From: Vibrio ulleungensis
Lineage (GTDB): Bacteria > Pseudomonadota > Gammaproteobacteria > Enterobacterales > Vibrionaceae
Assembly (NCBI RefSeq): GCF_016900875.1
Contig: NZ_JAFEUM010000007.1
Span: forward strand, 186,001 to 250,000
Direction of reading: 5' to 3'
DNA: 64,000 nucleotides
Shown: in pieces, positions 1-7,230 of the stretch
Position numbering within the stretch: the first letter of the stretch is position 1
How the letters are laid out: every line of letters begins with the position of its first letter
Position numbers and translations under genes: made by a program
Notes under the pieces: model-generated
The model's database searches: none
What the model was told of the DNA's origin: nothing
What the model saw: the letters and a program-made list of their open reading frames with translations, nothing else

Positions 1-559
1 AAACGATCAAGAAGGCTTCGACAGAGTGCATCGCCATGTTGCCACCGCGATAGTCTTCGGTTTCAGTGAACTCGCGGTCCCATGATTCGTAACACATCTG
101 TTTCTCTTCAACCCAGAAATGCTCGTCGTAGACTTTAATCGCTTCATCAAGCAGCGCTTGTGCTCGTGGGTGACCGGTTGTTACCGCACTAGCAGCACCA
201 AGAAGTAAGAATGCGTGTTGATAACCCTGCTTTGAGTCATCCATAACGCCTTCACCTTCGTTGTCGATGGTTGCGAACCAACCGCCGTGCTCATGGTCTT
301 TTAGAGGGCCTTCAAGCGCTGCGATACCATGCTCAACGAGGTCCATAGCTCCAGGACGTCCCATGTGAGCGGCAAGTGCATAACAGTGCAACATACGCGC
401 TGAGATCCACAGGCGAGTGCCCATTTCATCGCGCACGTTGCCGTTATTGCCAATCCAACCAAAACCATTTGGCACTACCGCATTGCGACCAAATTCAAAG
501 ATACGGTCTGTTTCTGTATCCAACCAAGAGTTATGAGAACGGGTGTTAATCCACTTCAT
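1..559 (-). CDS. yihS: Sulfoquinovose isomerase YihS, partial (N-terminal 186 residues)
   Basis: Cytoplasmic N-acylglucosamine 2-epimerase superfamily enzyme that converts sulfoquinovose to 6-deoxy-6-sulfofructose, the first intracellular step of the sulfo-EMP pathway. The reading frame begins at ATG 557-559 after an AAGGAA ribosome site and runs off the window. It matches E. coli YihS from residue 1, with the start [13 protein letters not shown], the segment [13 protein letters not shown], the segment SKQGYQH and the conserved RGGNxxMH near residue 171. The catalytic histidines of the C-terminal half lie outside the window. It is transcribed the same way as the mutarotase and yihU upstream of it. 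The general AGE fold could also serve mannose/fructose isomerisation, but the close match and the neighbours favour sulfoquinovose. Confidence 0.9.
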   Translation of the reverse strand, partial: MKWINTRSHNSWLDTETDRIFEFGRNAVVPNGFGWIGNNGNVRDEMGTRLWISARMLHCYALAAHMGRPGAMDLVEHGIAALEGPLKDHEHGGWFATIDNEGEGVMDDSKQGYQHAFLLLGAASAVTTGHPRAQALLDEAIKVYDEHFWVEEKQMCYESWDREFTETEDYRGGNMAMHSVEAFLIV

Positions 560-753
560 CTTTTGTTTCCTTATATTTTTTTGTTGCCACCGAAATTATC
601 AGTCAGTGGCATCTAATTCTGTTAGTTGAGTATCACTTTATGACAAAAATAACCACAAATGGACATTTTTGAGCGTTAGTGCACAAACTATGACAATTTT
701 GGACAAGATTAATGCAGAGCGACGGGTCGCTCTGCAATGACTTTGAAGAAGCC
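560..753. promoter_or_regulatory. yihS leader with hairpin and TGACA repeats
   Basis: A 194-base gap between yihS and the mutarotase gene. A perfect inverted repeat lies at 714-735 (arm GCAGAGCGAC, 2-base centre), with no T-run after it, so it looks like a processing or attenuating hairpin rather than a full terminator. Two copies of TATGACAA(A/T)(A/T)(A/T)T lie near 639-650 and 690-700 and may be operator half-sites for the DeoR-type regulator encoded at 3982-4740. This last point is inference only. Confidence 0.4.
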
Positions 754-1797
754 TTATGGCTGAGTTGAAAAGCGGTGAATGGTTTTCTCTTCAAACACTT
801 CCCCAGGGTTCAATCGAGTTGAAGGGAAATGAGACCGATTTGGGCTGTCAGGAAAGTGCTGTGTTTCCAAACACATGCCTTCTCGCGCTTCATACTTATG
901 GCCATTTCGTCCATACCAAGGTTTGTTCGATAGCTTAAACCCGTTATAGAATTGCACGCCAGGTTGGGTGGTTAGTACTGTCATTAACCGCCCAGTGTTG
1001 GGCTCGTATAGCTCTGCAGCATAATGGTATTCGCCCTCTGATTGACAGCCATTTAGGACAAAATTGTGGTCATACTCACCCTCTCCAATCTCACGCGCGT
1101 TGGTAAAATTGAGAGGAGTATCTAGCACAGTACGTATTTCGCCTGTCGGAATCGAATCTTCTGTAACCGGTGTATAAAAATCAGCATAGAGTTTGAGTTG
1201 ATGCTGGTTCACCGTACCTGCGTCATGACCACCTAAGTTGTAATAACTGTGATTACACAGGTTAATGACAGTAGCTTTGTCCGTCGTAGCTTTGAAGTTA
1301 TAGTGAACTTGATTAAGCTCATCTAAACCAATGGTGTGCGTTACCGTTAGGTTACCGCCGTACCCTGATTCACCGTCTGGTGAGACGCGGCTTAGATGGA
1401 TAAACGTCGCTTCCGCTTGCTCTTCAACAACAAAACTCCACACATGTTTATCGAATCCTTGGCAACCACCGTGAAGGTGCTGGCCCGTCGGCAGTTCGTT
1501 GGTTTCAAGTTGAAAGTTTTCGCCATCAAGGGTGTAGCGCCCTGACTTTATACGGTTAGCATAGCGTCCGGCAATGGCACCAAAAAATGGATGCCCATTT
1601 AAGTATTTTTCTAAGCTTTCGTAACCGAGTACCACATCGGCAAGTTGGCCGCGTCGGTCGGGAGTCTCGATGGAAGTAACGATGCAACCAAAATTGGTCA
1701 GTTGCACCTTCATACCAAGACTATTTTCTAACGTAAAGCGCTTAACAGGGATTGGTTGTCCATCAACCTCTCCCCAGTTTTCGATAGAAAGTTTCAC
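754..1797 (-). CDS. GalM-type aldose 1-epimerase, probable sulfoquinovose mutarotase
   Basis: A 347-residue cytosolic mutarotase that interconverts alpha and beta anomers of a sugar. GalM landmarks are all present: HLHGG with His109, NHSYYNLGG with catalytic His183, YDHNF near 242, GVQFYNG near 280 and the catalytic base Glu311 in CLETQHFPDSPN. Length and motif positions match canonical GalM (E. coli 346 residues). The gene starts at a GTG with an AGAGG ribosome site 7 bases upstream and lies between yihU and yihS, all on the same strand. In E. coli the sulfoquinovose locus carries a shorter mutarotase, YihR. The position here implies that sulfoquinovose is the substrate, but glucose or galactose cannot be excluded from sequence. 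Confidence 0.85.
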   Translation of the reverse strand: MKLSIENWGEVDGQPIPVKRFTLENSLGMKVQLTNFGCIVTSIETPDRRGQLADVVLGYESLEKYLNGHPFFGAIAGRYANRIKSGRYTLDGENFQLETNELPTGQHLHGGCQGFDKHVWSFVVEEQAEATFIHLSRVSPDGESGYGGNLTVTHTIGLDELNQVHYNFKATTDKATVINLCNHSYYNLGGHDAGTVNQHQLKLYADFYTPVTEDSIPTGEIRTVLDTPLNFTNAREIGEGEYDHNFVLNGCQSEGEYHYAAELYEPNTGRLMTVLTTQPGVQFYNGFKLSNKPWYGRNGHKYEAREGMCLETQHFPDSPNRSHFPSTRLNPGEVFEEKTIHRFSTQP

Positions 1798-1815
1798 GTT
1801 ATTGCCTCTCTACTC

Positions 1816-1856
1816 ATACCAACCAAAGCAATTAACTGATCATTCTTGCCCGTTAA
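1816..1856 (+). repeat. Dispersed 41-bp intergenic repeat, copy 1
   Basis: A 41-base stretch beginning ATACCAACCAAAGCAATTAA. It recurs at 7148-7188 with only two differences, and a shorter inverted copy is at 14961-14989. All copies are intergenic. It fills most of the gap between the mutarotase gene and yihU. The ATACCAA end resembles the ends of the palindromic element at 11171-11356. Confidence 0.7.
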
Positions 1857-1913
1857 TTACTTCGATTGATATCAGTGGCTCTACGAGCCACTTGTTTAAG
1901 GGGGTAATTATTA

Positions 1914-2807
1914 TTATTTGATTTTTGGTTCAAGGCCTGAAGTCACACGAAGCTGCTCAAGCACAGACGTCCAATCTTGGCGACCACGGCCTGCTGCGCG
2001 CGTAATGCTATACAATTCACGAGATGCAGCGCCACATGGCATTGGGACATTCACTTGATTCGCAAGATCAAGCGCTATGCCAAGATCTTTATGCGCGAGG
2101 TCAACCATAAAGGCTGGAGACAGATCACCTGCCAACACTTTACCTGGCCATGTTGTAGTGAAATGGCCATTTCCTGCTGGTGTACCGCTCATTACCTTCA
2201 TTGCCGTGTCGAAATCCAGGCCAATGGCTTCCGCAAGCGTAATCGCTTCTGCAGACAGTGCATTGAGGGCAATGCTCATGTAGTTGTTGATGATTTTAAC
2301 GCGGCCACCTTTACCTGGACCACCACAATCAACCGTTTCTGAGCCCATACAGTCAAACAGTGGTTGTGCGCGCTCGATTTGTTCTTTACTGCCGCCAGCC
2401 ATGATAAGCAGCTCGCCTTTAATTGCGTGCACTGAAGTGCGGCCAACTGGCGCTTCCATCATTTGGAAACCTTGCTCTGCCATCTCTTTAATTAGGGCGT
2501 CGGTTTCAAATGGGTGGATGGTCGACATATCAATTAACATAGCTTCTTTAGACAATGTTGTCGCTACACCATCTTCACCAAAAATAACGTTTCGTACTAG
2601 TCCACCATTGGGTAGCATGGTCACAACAAACTCAACATCAAGCGCTGCTTCAGCGGGGGTTTTCGCGGCCACTGCTCCTTTAGAAACCAAATCTGCAACA
2701 GCCTCTGCGCTGATATCAAATACGCGAAGTGAGTGACCACCTTTAATTAGATTTGCCGCCATTGGGCTGCCCATTTGGCCTAAGCCGATAAAACCGATAG
2801 TAGACAT
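1914..2807 (-). CDS. yihU: 3-sulfolactaldehyde reductase YihU
   Basis: NADH-dependent cytosolic reductase of the beta-hydroxyacid dehydrogenase family that turns 3-sulfolactaldehyde into 2,3-dihydroxypropane-1-sulfonate, the last step of sulfo-EMP before export. The 297-residue protein has a Rossmann motif GLGQMG at 8-13 and aligns with E. coli YihU almost without gaps. Catalytic Lys171 (in [10 protein letters not shown]) and the residues I recall as the sulfonate-recognising set, Arg123, Asn174 and Ser178, are all conserved at the same numbers. That separates it from tartronate semialdehyde and 3-hydroxyisobutyrate relatives. ATG start with AAGGA upstream. It is the first gene of the leftward operon and divergent from yihV. 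Confidence 0.93.
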   Translation of the reverse strand: MSTIGFIGLGQMGSPMAANLIKGGHSLRVFDISAEAVADLVSKGAVAAKTPAEAALDVEFVVTMLPNGGLVRNVIFGEDGVATTLSKEAMLIDMSTIHPFETDALIKEMAEQGFQMMEAPVGRTSVHAIKGELLIMAGGSKEQIERAQPLFDCMGSETVDCGGPGKGGRVKIINNYMSIALNALSAEAITLAEAIGLDFDTAMKVMSGTPAGNGHFTTTWPGKVLAGDLSPAFMVDLAHKDLGIALDLANQVNVPMPCGAASRELYSITRAAGRGRQDWTSVLEQLRVTSGLEPKIK

Positions 2808-3069
2808 TTAAGAGTCCTTAATGTGTTGTAATTGCCCTTTACTATAGGCTTTCTAGGCACAAGATCCTTTACCTTTGTCACATTTTGTTGTTTTTTGTTG
2901 TTTTTTATTCGTATCGTGACACTTATCCCAGTCAGATGGCCATTTACTCGTATAATGAACAGTCGTAAACATGAGAATCTTGAGCTACTGACTCAAGCAA
3001 TCCAATCAGATGTAAAGGTTTACATGTTCGTAACCCCTTACCCATACGAAGCAAAAGAAGAGAGAAGCG
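2808..3069. promoter_or_regulatory. Divergent yihU/yihV control region
   Basis: A 262-base divergent gap expected to hold the promoters and operators of the sulfoquinovose genes. A good -10 (TATAAT, 2951-2956) points rightward to yihV. An imperfect palindrome, GGTTTAC-N6-GTAACC, lies at about 3018-3036, and GTAAACATG near 2966 resembles its half-site. TTTGTCACATTTTG near 2875-2890 resembles the TGACA repeats before yihS. Which of these the CsqR-like repressor binds cannot be decided from sequence. Confidence 0.45.
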
Positions 3070-3957
3070 ATGTCTATAGCATGTGTAGGTATTACCGTAT
3101 TAGACCGAGTACAGCTGGTGCCACAATTACCCACGTCCGGTGGTAAATATGTGGCTAACGACTATTTTGAAATTGGTGGCGGACCAGCAGCGACCGCTGC
3201 TGTAGCCGTTGCTAGACTAGGCCACGATGTTGACTTTATCGGCCGAGTTGGAGACGACAGCGTCGCTGACACCATGCTCAGTGAGCTATCAAGTTATGGT
3301 GTAGGCGTTGAGCATGCTGTAGTGATCCCTGGTGCCTCATCGGCATTTTCTGCAGTCATAGTCGATGCAGAGGGTGAGCGTATGATCATCAACTATCAAG
3401 ATAAATCGTTGTCCAAAGATCCAACCGCTCTGCATTCTGTAGATTTCTCAACATATTCGACGATTCTCACAGACGTGCGTTGGATAGAAGGGGCAAAATA
3501 CGCATTGGAGCAAGCCAAGAAGTTTGGCATTCCATCGGTACTTGATGCGGACATAACCCCCGAAGCCATTGATGAGCTTGTAGAACTGGCCGATCACGTC
3601 GCATTCAGTGAGCCAGGCCTAGAAAAGTTCACCAATTGCAGTGATCCAATAGAAGGGCTCAAAATTGCTCAACAAAAGACAAAAAGCAAAGTCTATGTTA
3701 CTGTTGGATCGAAAGGATGCTACTGGTTAGAGCAAGGTGAGCTTTGCCATCAAGCAGGAAGGAAAGTAGACGTTGTTGATACTACGGGTGCTGGGGATGT
3801 ATTCCATGGCGCAATGGCTGTTGCCGTTGCCGAAAGAATGCAAACCAGAGAAGCTATCGAGTTTTCCAACACTGTCGCCGCGCTTAAATGTACTCAATTA
3901 GGTGGCCGACAAGGGATCCCGGACCGTAATGCAGTCGATTCTACATTGAATAGCTAG
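3070..3957 (+). CDS. yihV: 6-deoxy-6-sulfofructose kinase YihV
   Basis: Ribokinase/PfkB-family kinase that phosphorylates 6-deoxy-6-sulfofructose at C1 with ATP in the cytosol, the committed step of sulfo-EMP glycolysis. The 295-residue protein has the N-terminal glycine motif GGGPAATAA at 36-44 and the PfkB signature DTTGAGD at 237-243 with catalytic Asp243. It also shares with E. coli YihV the segments SGKYVA, DFIGRVGDD, DVRW, AFSEPGL and VAALKCT. ATG start preceded by GAAGAGAG. It is followed after 24 bases by the regulator gene, so the two are probably one transcript. An overlapping frame (2832-3146) across its start looks spurious. Confidence 0.93.
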   Translation: MSIACVGITVLDRVQLVPQLPTSGGKYVANDYFEIGGGPAATAAVAVARLGHDVDFIGRVGDDSVADTMLSELSSYGVGVEHAVVIPGASSAFSAVIVDAEGERMIINYQDKSLSKDPTALHSVDFSTYSTILTDVRWIEGAKYALEQAKKFGIPSVLDADITPEAIDELVELADHVAFSEPGLEKFTNCSDPIEGLKIAQQKTKSKVYVTVGSKGCYWLEQGELCHQAGRKVDVVDTTGAGDVFHGAMAVAVAERMQTREAIEFSNTVAALKCTQLGGRQGIPDRNAVDSTLNS

Positions 3958-3981
3958 CAAATAGAAAAAAAGAGTTATCAC

Positions 3982-4740
3982 GTGACAAATCCAAGACAAA
4001 ATCAACTATTAAAATTAGTAAATGAAACAGGCTATTGCACAGTTGAAGAGTTAGCCGAGCAGTTGGACGTGTCCACTCAAACGATTCGTCGTGACATCAA
4101 GAAGCTCAACGAAGAAAAACTGCTCATTCGACACCATGGTGGAGCCAGTTCACCCGATACTAAAACTAACCTCGATTATGAGGTGCGCAAAGTAACGGAC
4201 ACCGAACAAAAAAATGCGATTGCGGAAAAAATTGCGTCTGTCATTCCCGACAGTGCAACCATCTTCATGACCATTGGCACCACCAACGAAGTGATTGCCT
4301 CGCATTTACTAAAGAAAAACAACTTACAGATCATTACTAACAGCTTACGTGTCGCCAATATCCTACATCAAAACCCAAGTTTTGATGTGTTGATCCCAAG
4401 CGGCAAAATCAAGTCATTTAATGGTGGTATCGTTGGCACCGAAGCATTGAGTTTTATCTCAAACTTTCGTTTCGACTACCTCATTACCAGCACGGCCTCT
4501 ATCGATGTTGATGGCACGTTGCTCGAGTATGACTTAAATGAAAGCTTGATCACTCAAAGCGCAATGAAATCAGCACGTCATGTGATGATCGCGTTAGATT
4601 CGAGCAAGTTTGTACCAAAAGGCTCTATTGAAATGGGGCACATTGGTGACGCGAACTACCTCTTTACCGACGAAAAACCGCCTAAAGAGTTAGCGAGCTC
4701 AGTCGCTGCGACCAACACCGAATTGGTGATTTGTAAATAA
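3982..4740 (+). CDS. yihW: DeoR-family sulfoquinovose regulator (CsqR/YihW-like)
   Basis: A 252-residue transcription factor with an N-terminal DeoR winged helix (LDVSTQTIRRDIKKL, about residues 28-42) followed by the conserved HHGGA. The C-terminal DeoR sensor domain resembles a phosphosugar isomerase and carries IGTTNEV and ITNSLRVA. It aligns along its length with E. coli CsqR (YihW), which represses the sulfoquinovose genes until sulfoquinovose or a derivative binds. It starts at GTG 3982 with a weak ribosome site; no better in-frame start is near. Its place beside yihV and opposite yihU supports local control of both transcripts. Confidence 0.88.
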   Translation: MTNPRQNQLLKLVNETGYCTVEELAEQLDVSTQTIRRDIKKLNEEKLLIRHHGGASSPDTKTNLDYEVRKVTDTEQKNAIAEKIASVIPDSATIFMTIGTTNEVIASHLLKKNNLQIITNSLRVANILHQNPSFDVLIPSGKIKSFNGGIVGTEALSFISNFRFDYLITSTASIDVDGTLLEYDLNESLITQSAMKSARHVMIALDSSKFVPKGSIEMGHIGDANYLFTDEKPPKELASSVAATNTELVICK

Positions 4741-4747
4741 CGTTCTA

Positions 4748-4776
4748 AAAGCCGGCAACTTAGCCGGTTTTTTTAT
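4748..4776 (+). terminator. Rho-independent terminator of yihVW
   Basis: Stem CCGGC/GCCGG extended by A-T pairs, 6-base loop, then a run of seven T, beginning 8 bases after the yihW stop. Confidence 0.85.
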
Positions 4777-4801
4777 ACTTAGCCTAAGCCTATGGCTAGG
4801 T

Positions 4802-4836
4802 CTAAAAAAGCCCCAACATACATCGAGGCTTTTAGG
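4802..4836 (-). terminator. Terminator of the leftward surface-repeat gene
   Basis: Read on the minus strand, AAAAGCCTC pairs with GGGGCTTTT around a 12-base loop and ends in a T-run, 35 bases after the stop of the gene at 4871-5428. Confidence 0.75.
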
Positions 4837-4870
4837 ATATTTAAACAACTGCGATTATTGTCGCAGTGTC

Positions 4871-5428
4871 TTATTTCGCAAAGTTAACGAATGGGAAACA
4901 CTTCAAGAATCCGTTGTCTGCACAGTTTAGAAGACCGATTTGAACACCGTCGATCTTTTTGGTCATGTTGAAAATACCCAATTGGAACGTTGACGATTCA
5001 GAGATGCTCGCGAAACCAACATCAGCCAAGGTATTACCTTGTGAATAGTTAACAGTACTTAGGTTAAGACCATTAACGTCGTTGGTGTAGTTGACCACGC
5101 CAAAGTTCGCACCAGTCGTAAGACCTTCATTCCAGTTAAAAAGACCAAATGAAGCGCCTTTCATTTCTTGGTTTACTTTAGATGCACCAAAAAACAAACC
5201 GAAGTTCACGCCTGTTGTTTTGTCTGTTTCAGACAGACCTAGCAATGCGAAATCAACGCCTTGCACTTCACTCACTTGACCATGAAGTACTGCTAATCGA
5301 ACACCTTTAACATCGCTATCGCTTGGTGCATTGTAATCAATTGTTGAAAACATTACCGGTGCACTTGCCATTGCTACGGGTGCGACTAGTGCAGCAACTG
5401 CCGCAGCTACTGAAATTACCTTCTTCAT
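4871..5428 (-). CDS. Secreted surface-repeat protein, LA_2272-like
   Basis: An 185-residue protein of unknown function with a clear Sec signal peptide (MKK, a hydrophobic alanine/valine stretch, cleavage near MASA, residues 20-23). The mature part is built from degenerate repeats of about 18-20 residues with the pattern G-x-N/Q-aliphatic-G-aliphatic-x-N, for example GVNFGLF, GASFGLFN, GANFGVVN, FQLGIFN and GVQIGLLN. It ends CADNGFLKCFPFVNFAK with two cysteines. The repeats and the tail resemble the LA_2272 family of surface-repeat proteins. Export is well supported; a beta-solenoid or barrel-like fold is inference. ATG preceded by AGAGGGA. Single-gene unit between two terminators. Confidence 0.7.
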   Translation of the reverse strand: MKKVISVAAAVAALVAPVAMASAPVMFSTIDYNAPSDSDVKGVRLAVLHGQVSEVQGVDFALLGLSETDKTTGVNFGLFFGASKVNQEMKGASFGLFNWNEGLTTGANFGVVNYTNDVNGLNLSTVNYSQGNTLADVGFASISESSTFQLGIFNMTKKIDGVQIGLLNCADNGFLKCFPFVNFAK

Positions 5429-5543
5429 AAATCCCTCTTAGAGCTTTTAATAAAAAATGAAACTGCAATTTGCTTAGTTTCAACCACTACGAACAAACGT
5501 ATTTTGATAGAAAGTCGCTGCACTCATGAAGCAGCGTATCGAC

Positions 5544-5690
5544 CTAAGATACTGAATTACGTAGGATCATCCGATAGTATGCCCTTAATGCATCAGGATC
5601 AATATAAATGTGAGACAGATCAACATTGCTGAACAGACAATGGACTGCAGTAACGGAAATATCAGCAAGGCGTGAATGTTCGATTTTCAT
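5544..5690 (-). CDS. Possible small protein (48 residues), unrecognised
   Basis: An uninterrupted ATG-to-TAG frame of 48 codons, starting MKIEHSRLADISVTAVHC and ending ALRAYYRMILRNSVS. The composition looks protein-like, with no signal peptide or membrane segment. No Shine-Dalgarno site precedes the ATG; instead the 17-base palindrome sits directly upstream. It may be a real small gene, the remnant of a larger one, or chance. Confidence 0.25.
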   Translation of the reverse strand: MKIEHSRLADISVTAVHCLFSNVDLSHIYIDPDALRAYYRMILRNSVS

Positions 5691-5692
5691 AT

Positions 5693-5709
5693 TGTAAGAT
5701 ATACTTACA
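5693..5709. promoter_or_regulatory. Operator-like palindrome TGTAAG-N5-CTTACA
   Basis: A perfect 17-base dyad, 3 bases upstream of the small ORF start and 48 bases upstream of the orphan pilin start. Size and symmetry fit a dimeric regulator site. The binding protein is unknown. Confidence 0.4.
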
Positions 5710-5756
5710 TTCTCCCCCAAAAGTATGGGTAGGCATCATCACACAAGGACGTCGTT

Positions 5757-6305
5757 GTGAGCAGTAGAAGCCGTGGTTTTACACTGGTTGAGTTAGTCGT
5801 TGTATTGGTTATCATTGGTATCCTTGCCATAACGGCTGCGCCTAGATTCTTAAACCTACAAGAAGATGCGCGTAAATCCGCGCTACAAGGCATTGCGGCC
5901 GCCCTTAAGACAACAATTACCTTAGTGAAGTCTAAGGCTTACATTAACGGGCTATCCCCCGCTACGGAAAACCCAGGCAACAATGAGCAAGCAATATACA
6001 TCATTGATTTTGGTGAAGGGATTGGCAGCGTAGAAGTCGATTGGGCGACCTTATGTCCAGAAAGCAAAGGTGAGCTGGGCAATGACCTAACCATGATCGA
6101 CTTTCTCGTGCTTGATGACCCCGAGTCAATTGAACAAGAGTATGGCAATCGATATACCGCTATTGGCTATGACGTCCCTTTTACCAGCAGTGATTTAGGC
6201 GGCGCAACCATTACACCGAGTAACGGCTGTTATGTCCTATATGACTCATTTGGTGATAGACAAGGCGGTGATTGTACCGTTGAAGTTGTAGATACCGATT
6301 GCTAA
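5757..6305 (+). CDS. Orphan MSHA-like type IV prepilin
   Basis: An 182-residue class IVa pilin-like protein. The prepilin peptidase site is [12 protein letters not shown], followed by the hydrophobic helix [20 protein letters not shown] and the MSHA-like [12 protein letters not shown]. The globular part has cysteines including a C-terminal set (NGC, GDC, TDC) that could form the pilin disulfide loop. It starts at GTG 5757 with AAGGA upstream. It lies about 56 kb from the msh locus in this window and has no assembly genes beside it, so it would have to use that machinery. It could be a minor or alternative pilin; it is not mshA itself. Confidence 0.8.
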   Translation: MSSRSRGFTLVELVVVLVIIGILAITAAPRFLNLQEDARKSALQGIAAALKTTITLVKSKAYINGLSPATENPGNNEQAIYIIDFGEGIGSVEVDWATLCPESKGELGNDLTMIDFLVLDDPESIEQEYGNRYTAIGYDVPFTSSDLGGATITPSNGCYVLYDSFGDRQGGDCTVEVVDTDC

Positions 6306-6328
6306 TCAAAAGTTCAGATCAGCACATA

Positions 6329-6362
6329 CAAAAAAGCCTCGACATTTGTCGAGGCTTTTTTG
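6329..6362. terminator. Bidirectional terminator, pilin / tRNA-Leu
   Basis: Stem AAAAAGCCTCGAC pairs with GTCGAGGCTTTTT around a 4-base loop, with A- and T-runs on both sides. It serves the rightward pilin and the leftward tRNA. Confidence 0.9.
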
Positions 6363-6371
6363 TTTGAATAG

Positions 6372-6456
6372 TGGTACCGGTGGGCGGACTTGAACCGCCA
6401 CGCCCGAAGGCAACGGATTTTGAATCCGTCGTGTATACCAATTTCACCACACCGGC
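6372..6456 (-). tRNA. tRNA-Leu (anticodon CAA)
   Basis: An 85-nucleotide tRNA read on the minus strand with encoded CCA. Acceptor stem GCCGGTG pairs with CACCGGT, with the usual discriminator A. The anticodon stem ACGGA/TCCGT encloses loop TTCAAAA, giving CAA, which reads UUG leucine codons. A long variable arm (TGCCTTCGGGCGT) marks a class II tRNA, and the T-arm contains GGTTCAAGTCC. Single-gene unit followed by the terminator at 6329-6362. Confidence 0.95.
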
Positions 6457-6666
6457 ACTAAAGCTTGGGGATAACCCCTTACTGTGTTTGGCATTATACG
6501 TATCGCTTACCTTGGTGCAATACCCAATCTATGAATTTGTGTTCGTTCGGCCGTTTTTTCGCCACGAAGGTCTATTTTTAGATCAAAATTGGGGCTAAAT
6601 GCCTTTTAGATGCGGCCTTTTATCAGTATCCTTGCTCGCATTACTGATATTGAGTCCTCAAATTTT

Positions 6667-7140
6667 ATGACTAACACCGCCACATTACCGACCGCAGGTT
6701 TTTTCCGTCGCGTCGCCGCTCTTATCTACGATGGCCTGCTCATTATAGCGATTGAAATGATCGCAGCTGGTATCGTTATTGCAATTTTAGAGGCACTTGT
6801 TGCTACGGGTCTTTTTGACTACGGCATCTATCTGGACGCCAGTGACTATTTAACGCAACATCCGGTTTGGAGTTCGATATTTACTCTTTACCTTGGCGCT
6901 ATTTGGTTGGGCTTTTTCGCCTACTTTTGGAGTAAAGCAGGCCAAACACTAGGAATGAGAGCCTGGAAACTGCGTGTTCAAAATGAAGGTGGCTCAAACA
7001 TTAGCGTGTCACAAGCCTTGATTCGCGCAGGTACATCAGCATTTGGACTGGGAAATTTAACCGTTCTCATTGATCCTAAAAAACGTGCTTTTCAGGATAT
7101 GTGGGCTAAGACTCAGATTGTTGTTTTACCGAAAGCCTAA
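6667..7140 (+). CDS. RDD-family membrane protein
   Basis: A 157-residue inner-membrane protein with an RDD domain: FFRRVAALIYDGLL at about 11-24 carries the Arg and Asp of the family name, then further hydrophobic segments near 28-50 and 73-96, and the conserved GQTLGMRAWKLRV block. ATG 6667 is preferred over the upstream in-frame ATG at 6610 because the RDD core begins shortly after it. Function is unknown; some RDD proteins have been linked to ion or Na+/H+ exchange. It converges on lptG across a shared terminator. Confidence 0.75.
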   Translation: MTNTATLPTAGFFRRVAALIYDGLLIIAIEMIAAGIVIAILEALVATGLFDYGIYLDASDYLTQHPVWSSIFTLYLGAIWLGFFAYFWSKAGQTLGMRAWKLRVQNEGGSNISVSQALIRAGTSAFGLGNLTVLIDPKKRAFQDMWAKTQIVVLPKA

Positions 7141-7147
7141 CGAACTA

Positions 7148-7188
7148 ATACCAACCAAAGCAATTACCTGATCATTCTTGCTCGTTAA
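7148..7188 (+). repeat. Dispersed 41-bp intergenic repeat, copy 2
   Basis: 39 of 41 bases are identical to the copy at 1816-1856. It sits just after the RDD gene stop and runs straight into the terminator at 7188-7229. Confidence 0.7.
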
Positions 7189-7229
7189 AAAAATGGCCAA
7201 CATTCGAAAGAGTGTTGGCCATTTTTTTA
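7188..7229. terminator. Bidirectional terminator, RDD gene / lptG
   Basis: Stem AAATGGCCAACA pairs with TGTTGGCCATTT around a 10-base loop, with flanking A- and T-runs. It lies between two convergent genes. Confidence 0.9.
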
Positions 7230-7230
7230 T

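Larger units (their letters stand above)
5429..5756. other. Intergenic region with a palindrome and a possible small ORF
   Basis: A 328-base gap between the surface-repeat gene (leftward) and the orphan pilin (rightward). It holds a 17-base perfect palindrome (TGTAAG-N5-CTTACA, 5693-5709) and a 48-codon open frame on the minus strand (5544-5690), both listed separately. No tRNA or further gene was seen. Confidence 0.6.

Noticed and set aside
714..735. Rho-independent terminator upstream of yihS
   Set aside because: The stem is perfect, but there is no T-run on either strand, so it is listed as a hairpin only.
2832..3146. 104-codon frame overlapping the start of yihV
   Set aside because: It overlaps a well-conserved gene, has no ribosome site, and its sequence shows no family features.
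6371..6598. 75-codon frame over tRNA-Leu
   Set aside because: It reads the tRNA gene in the antisense direction and lacks a ribosome site.
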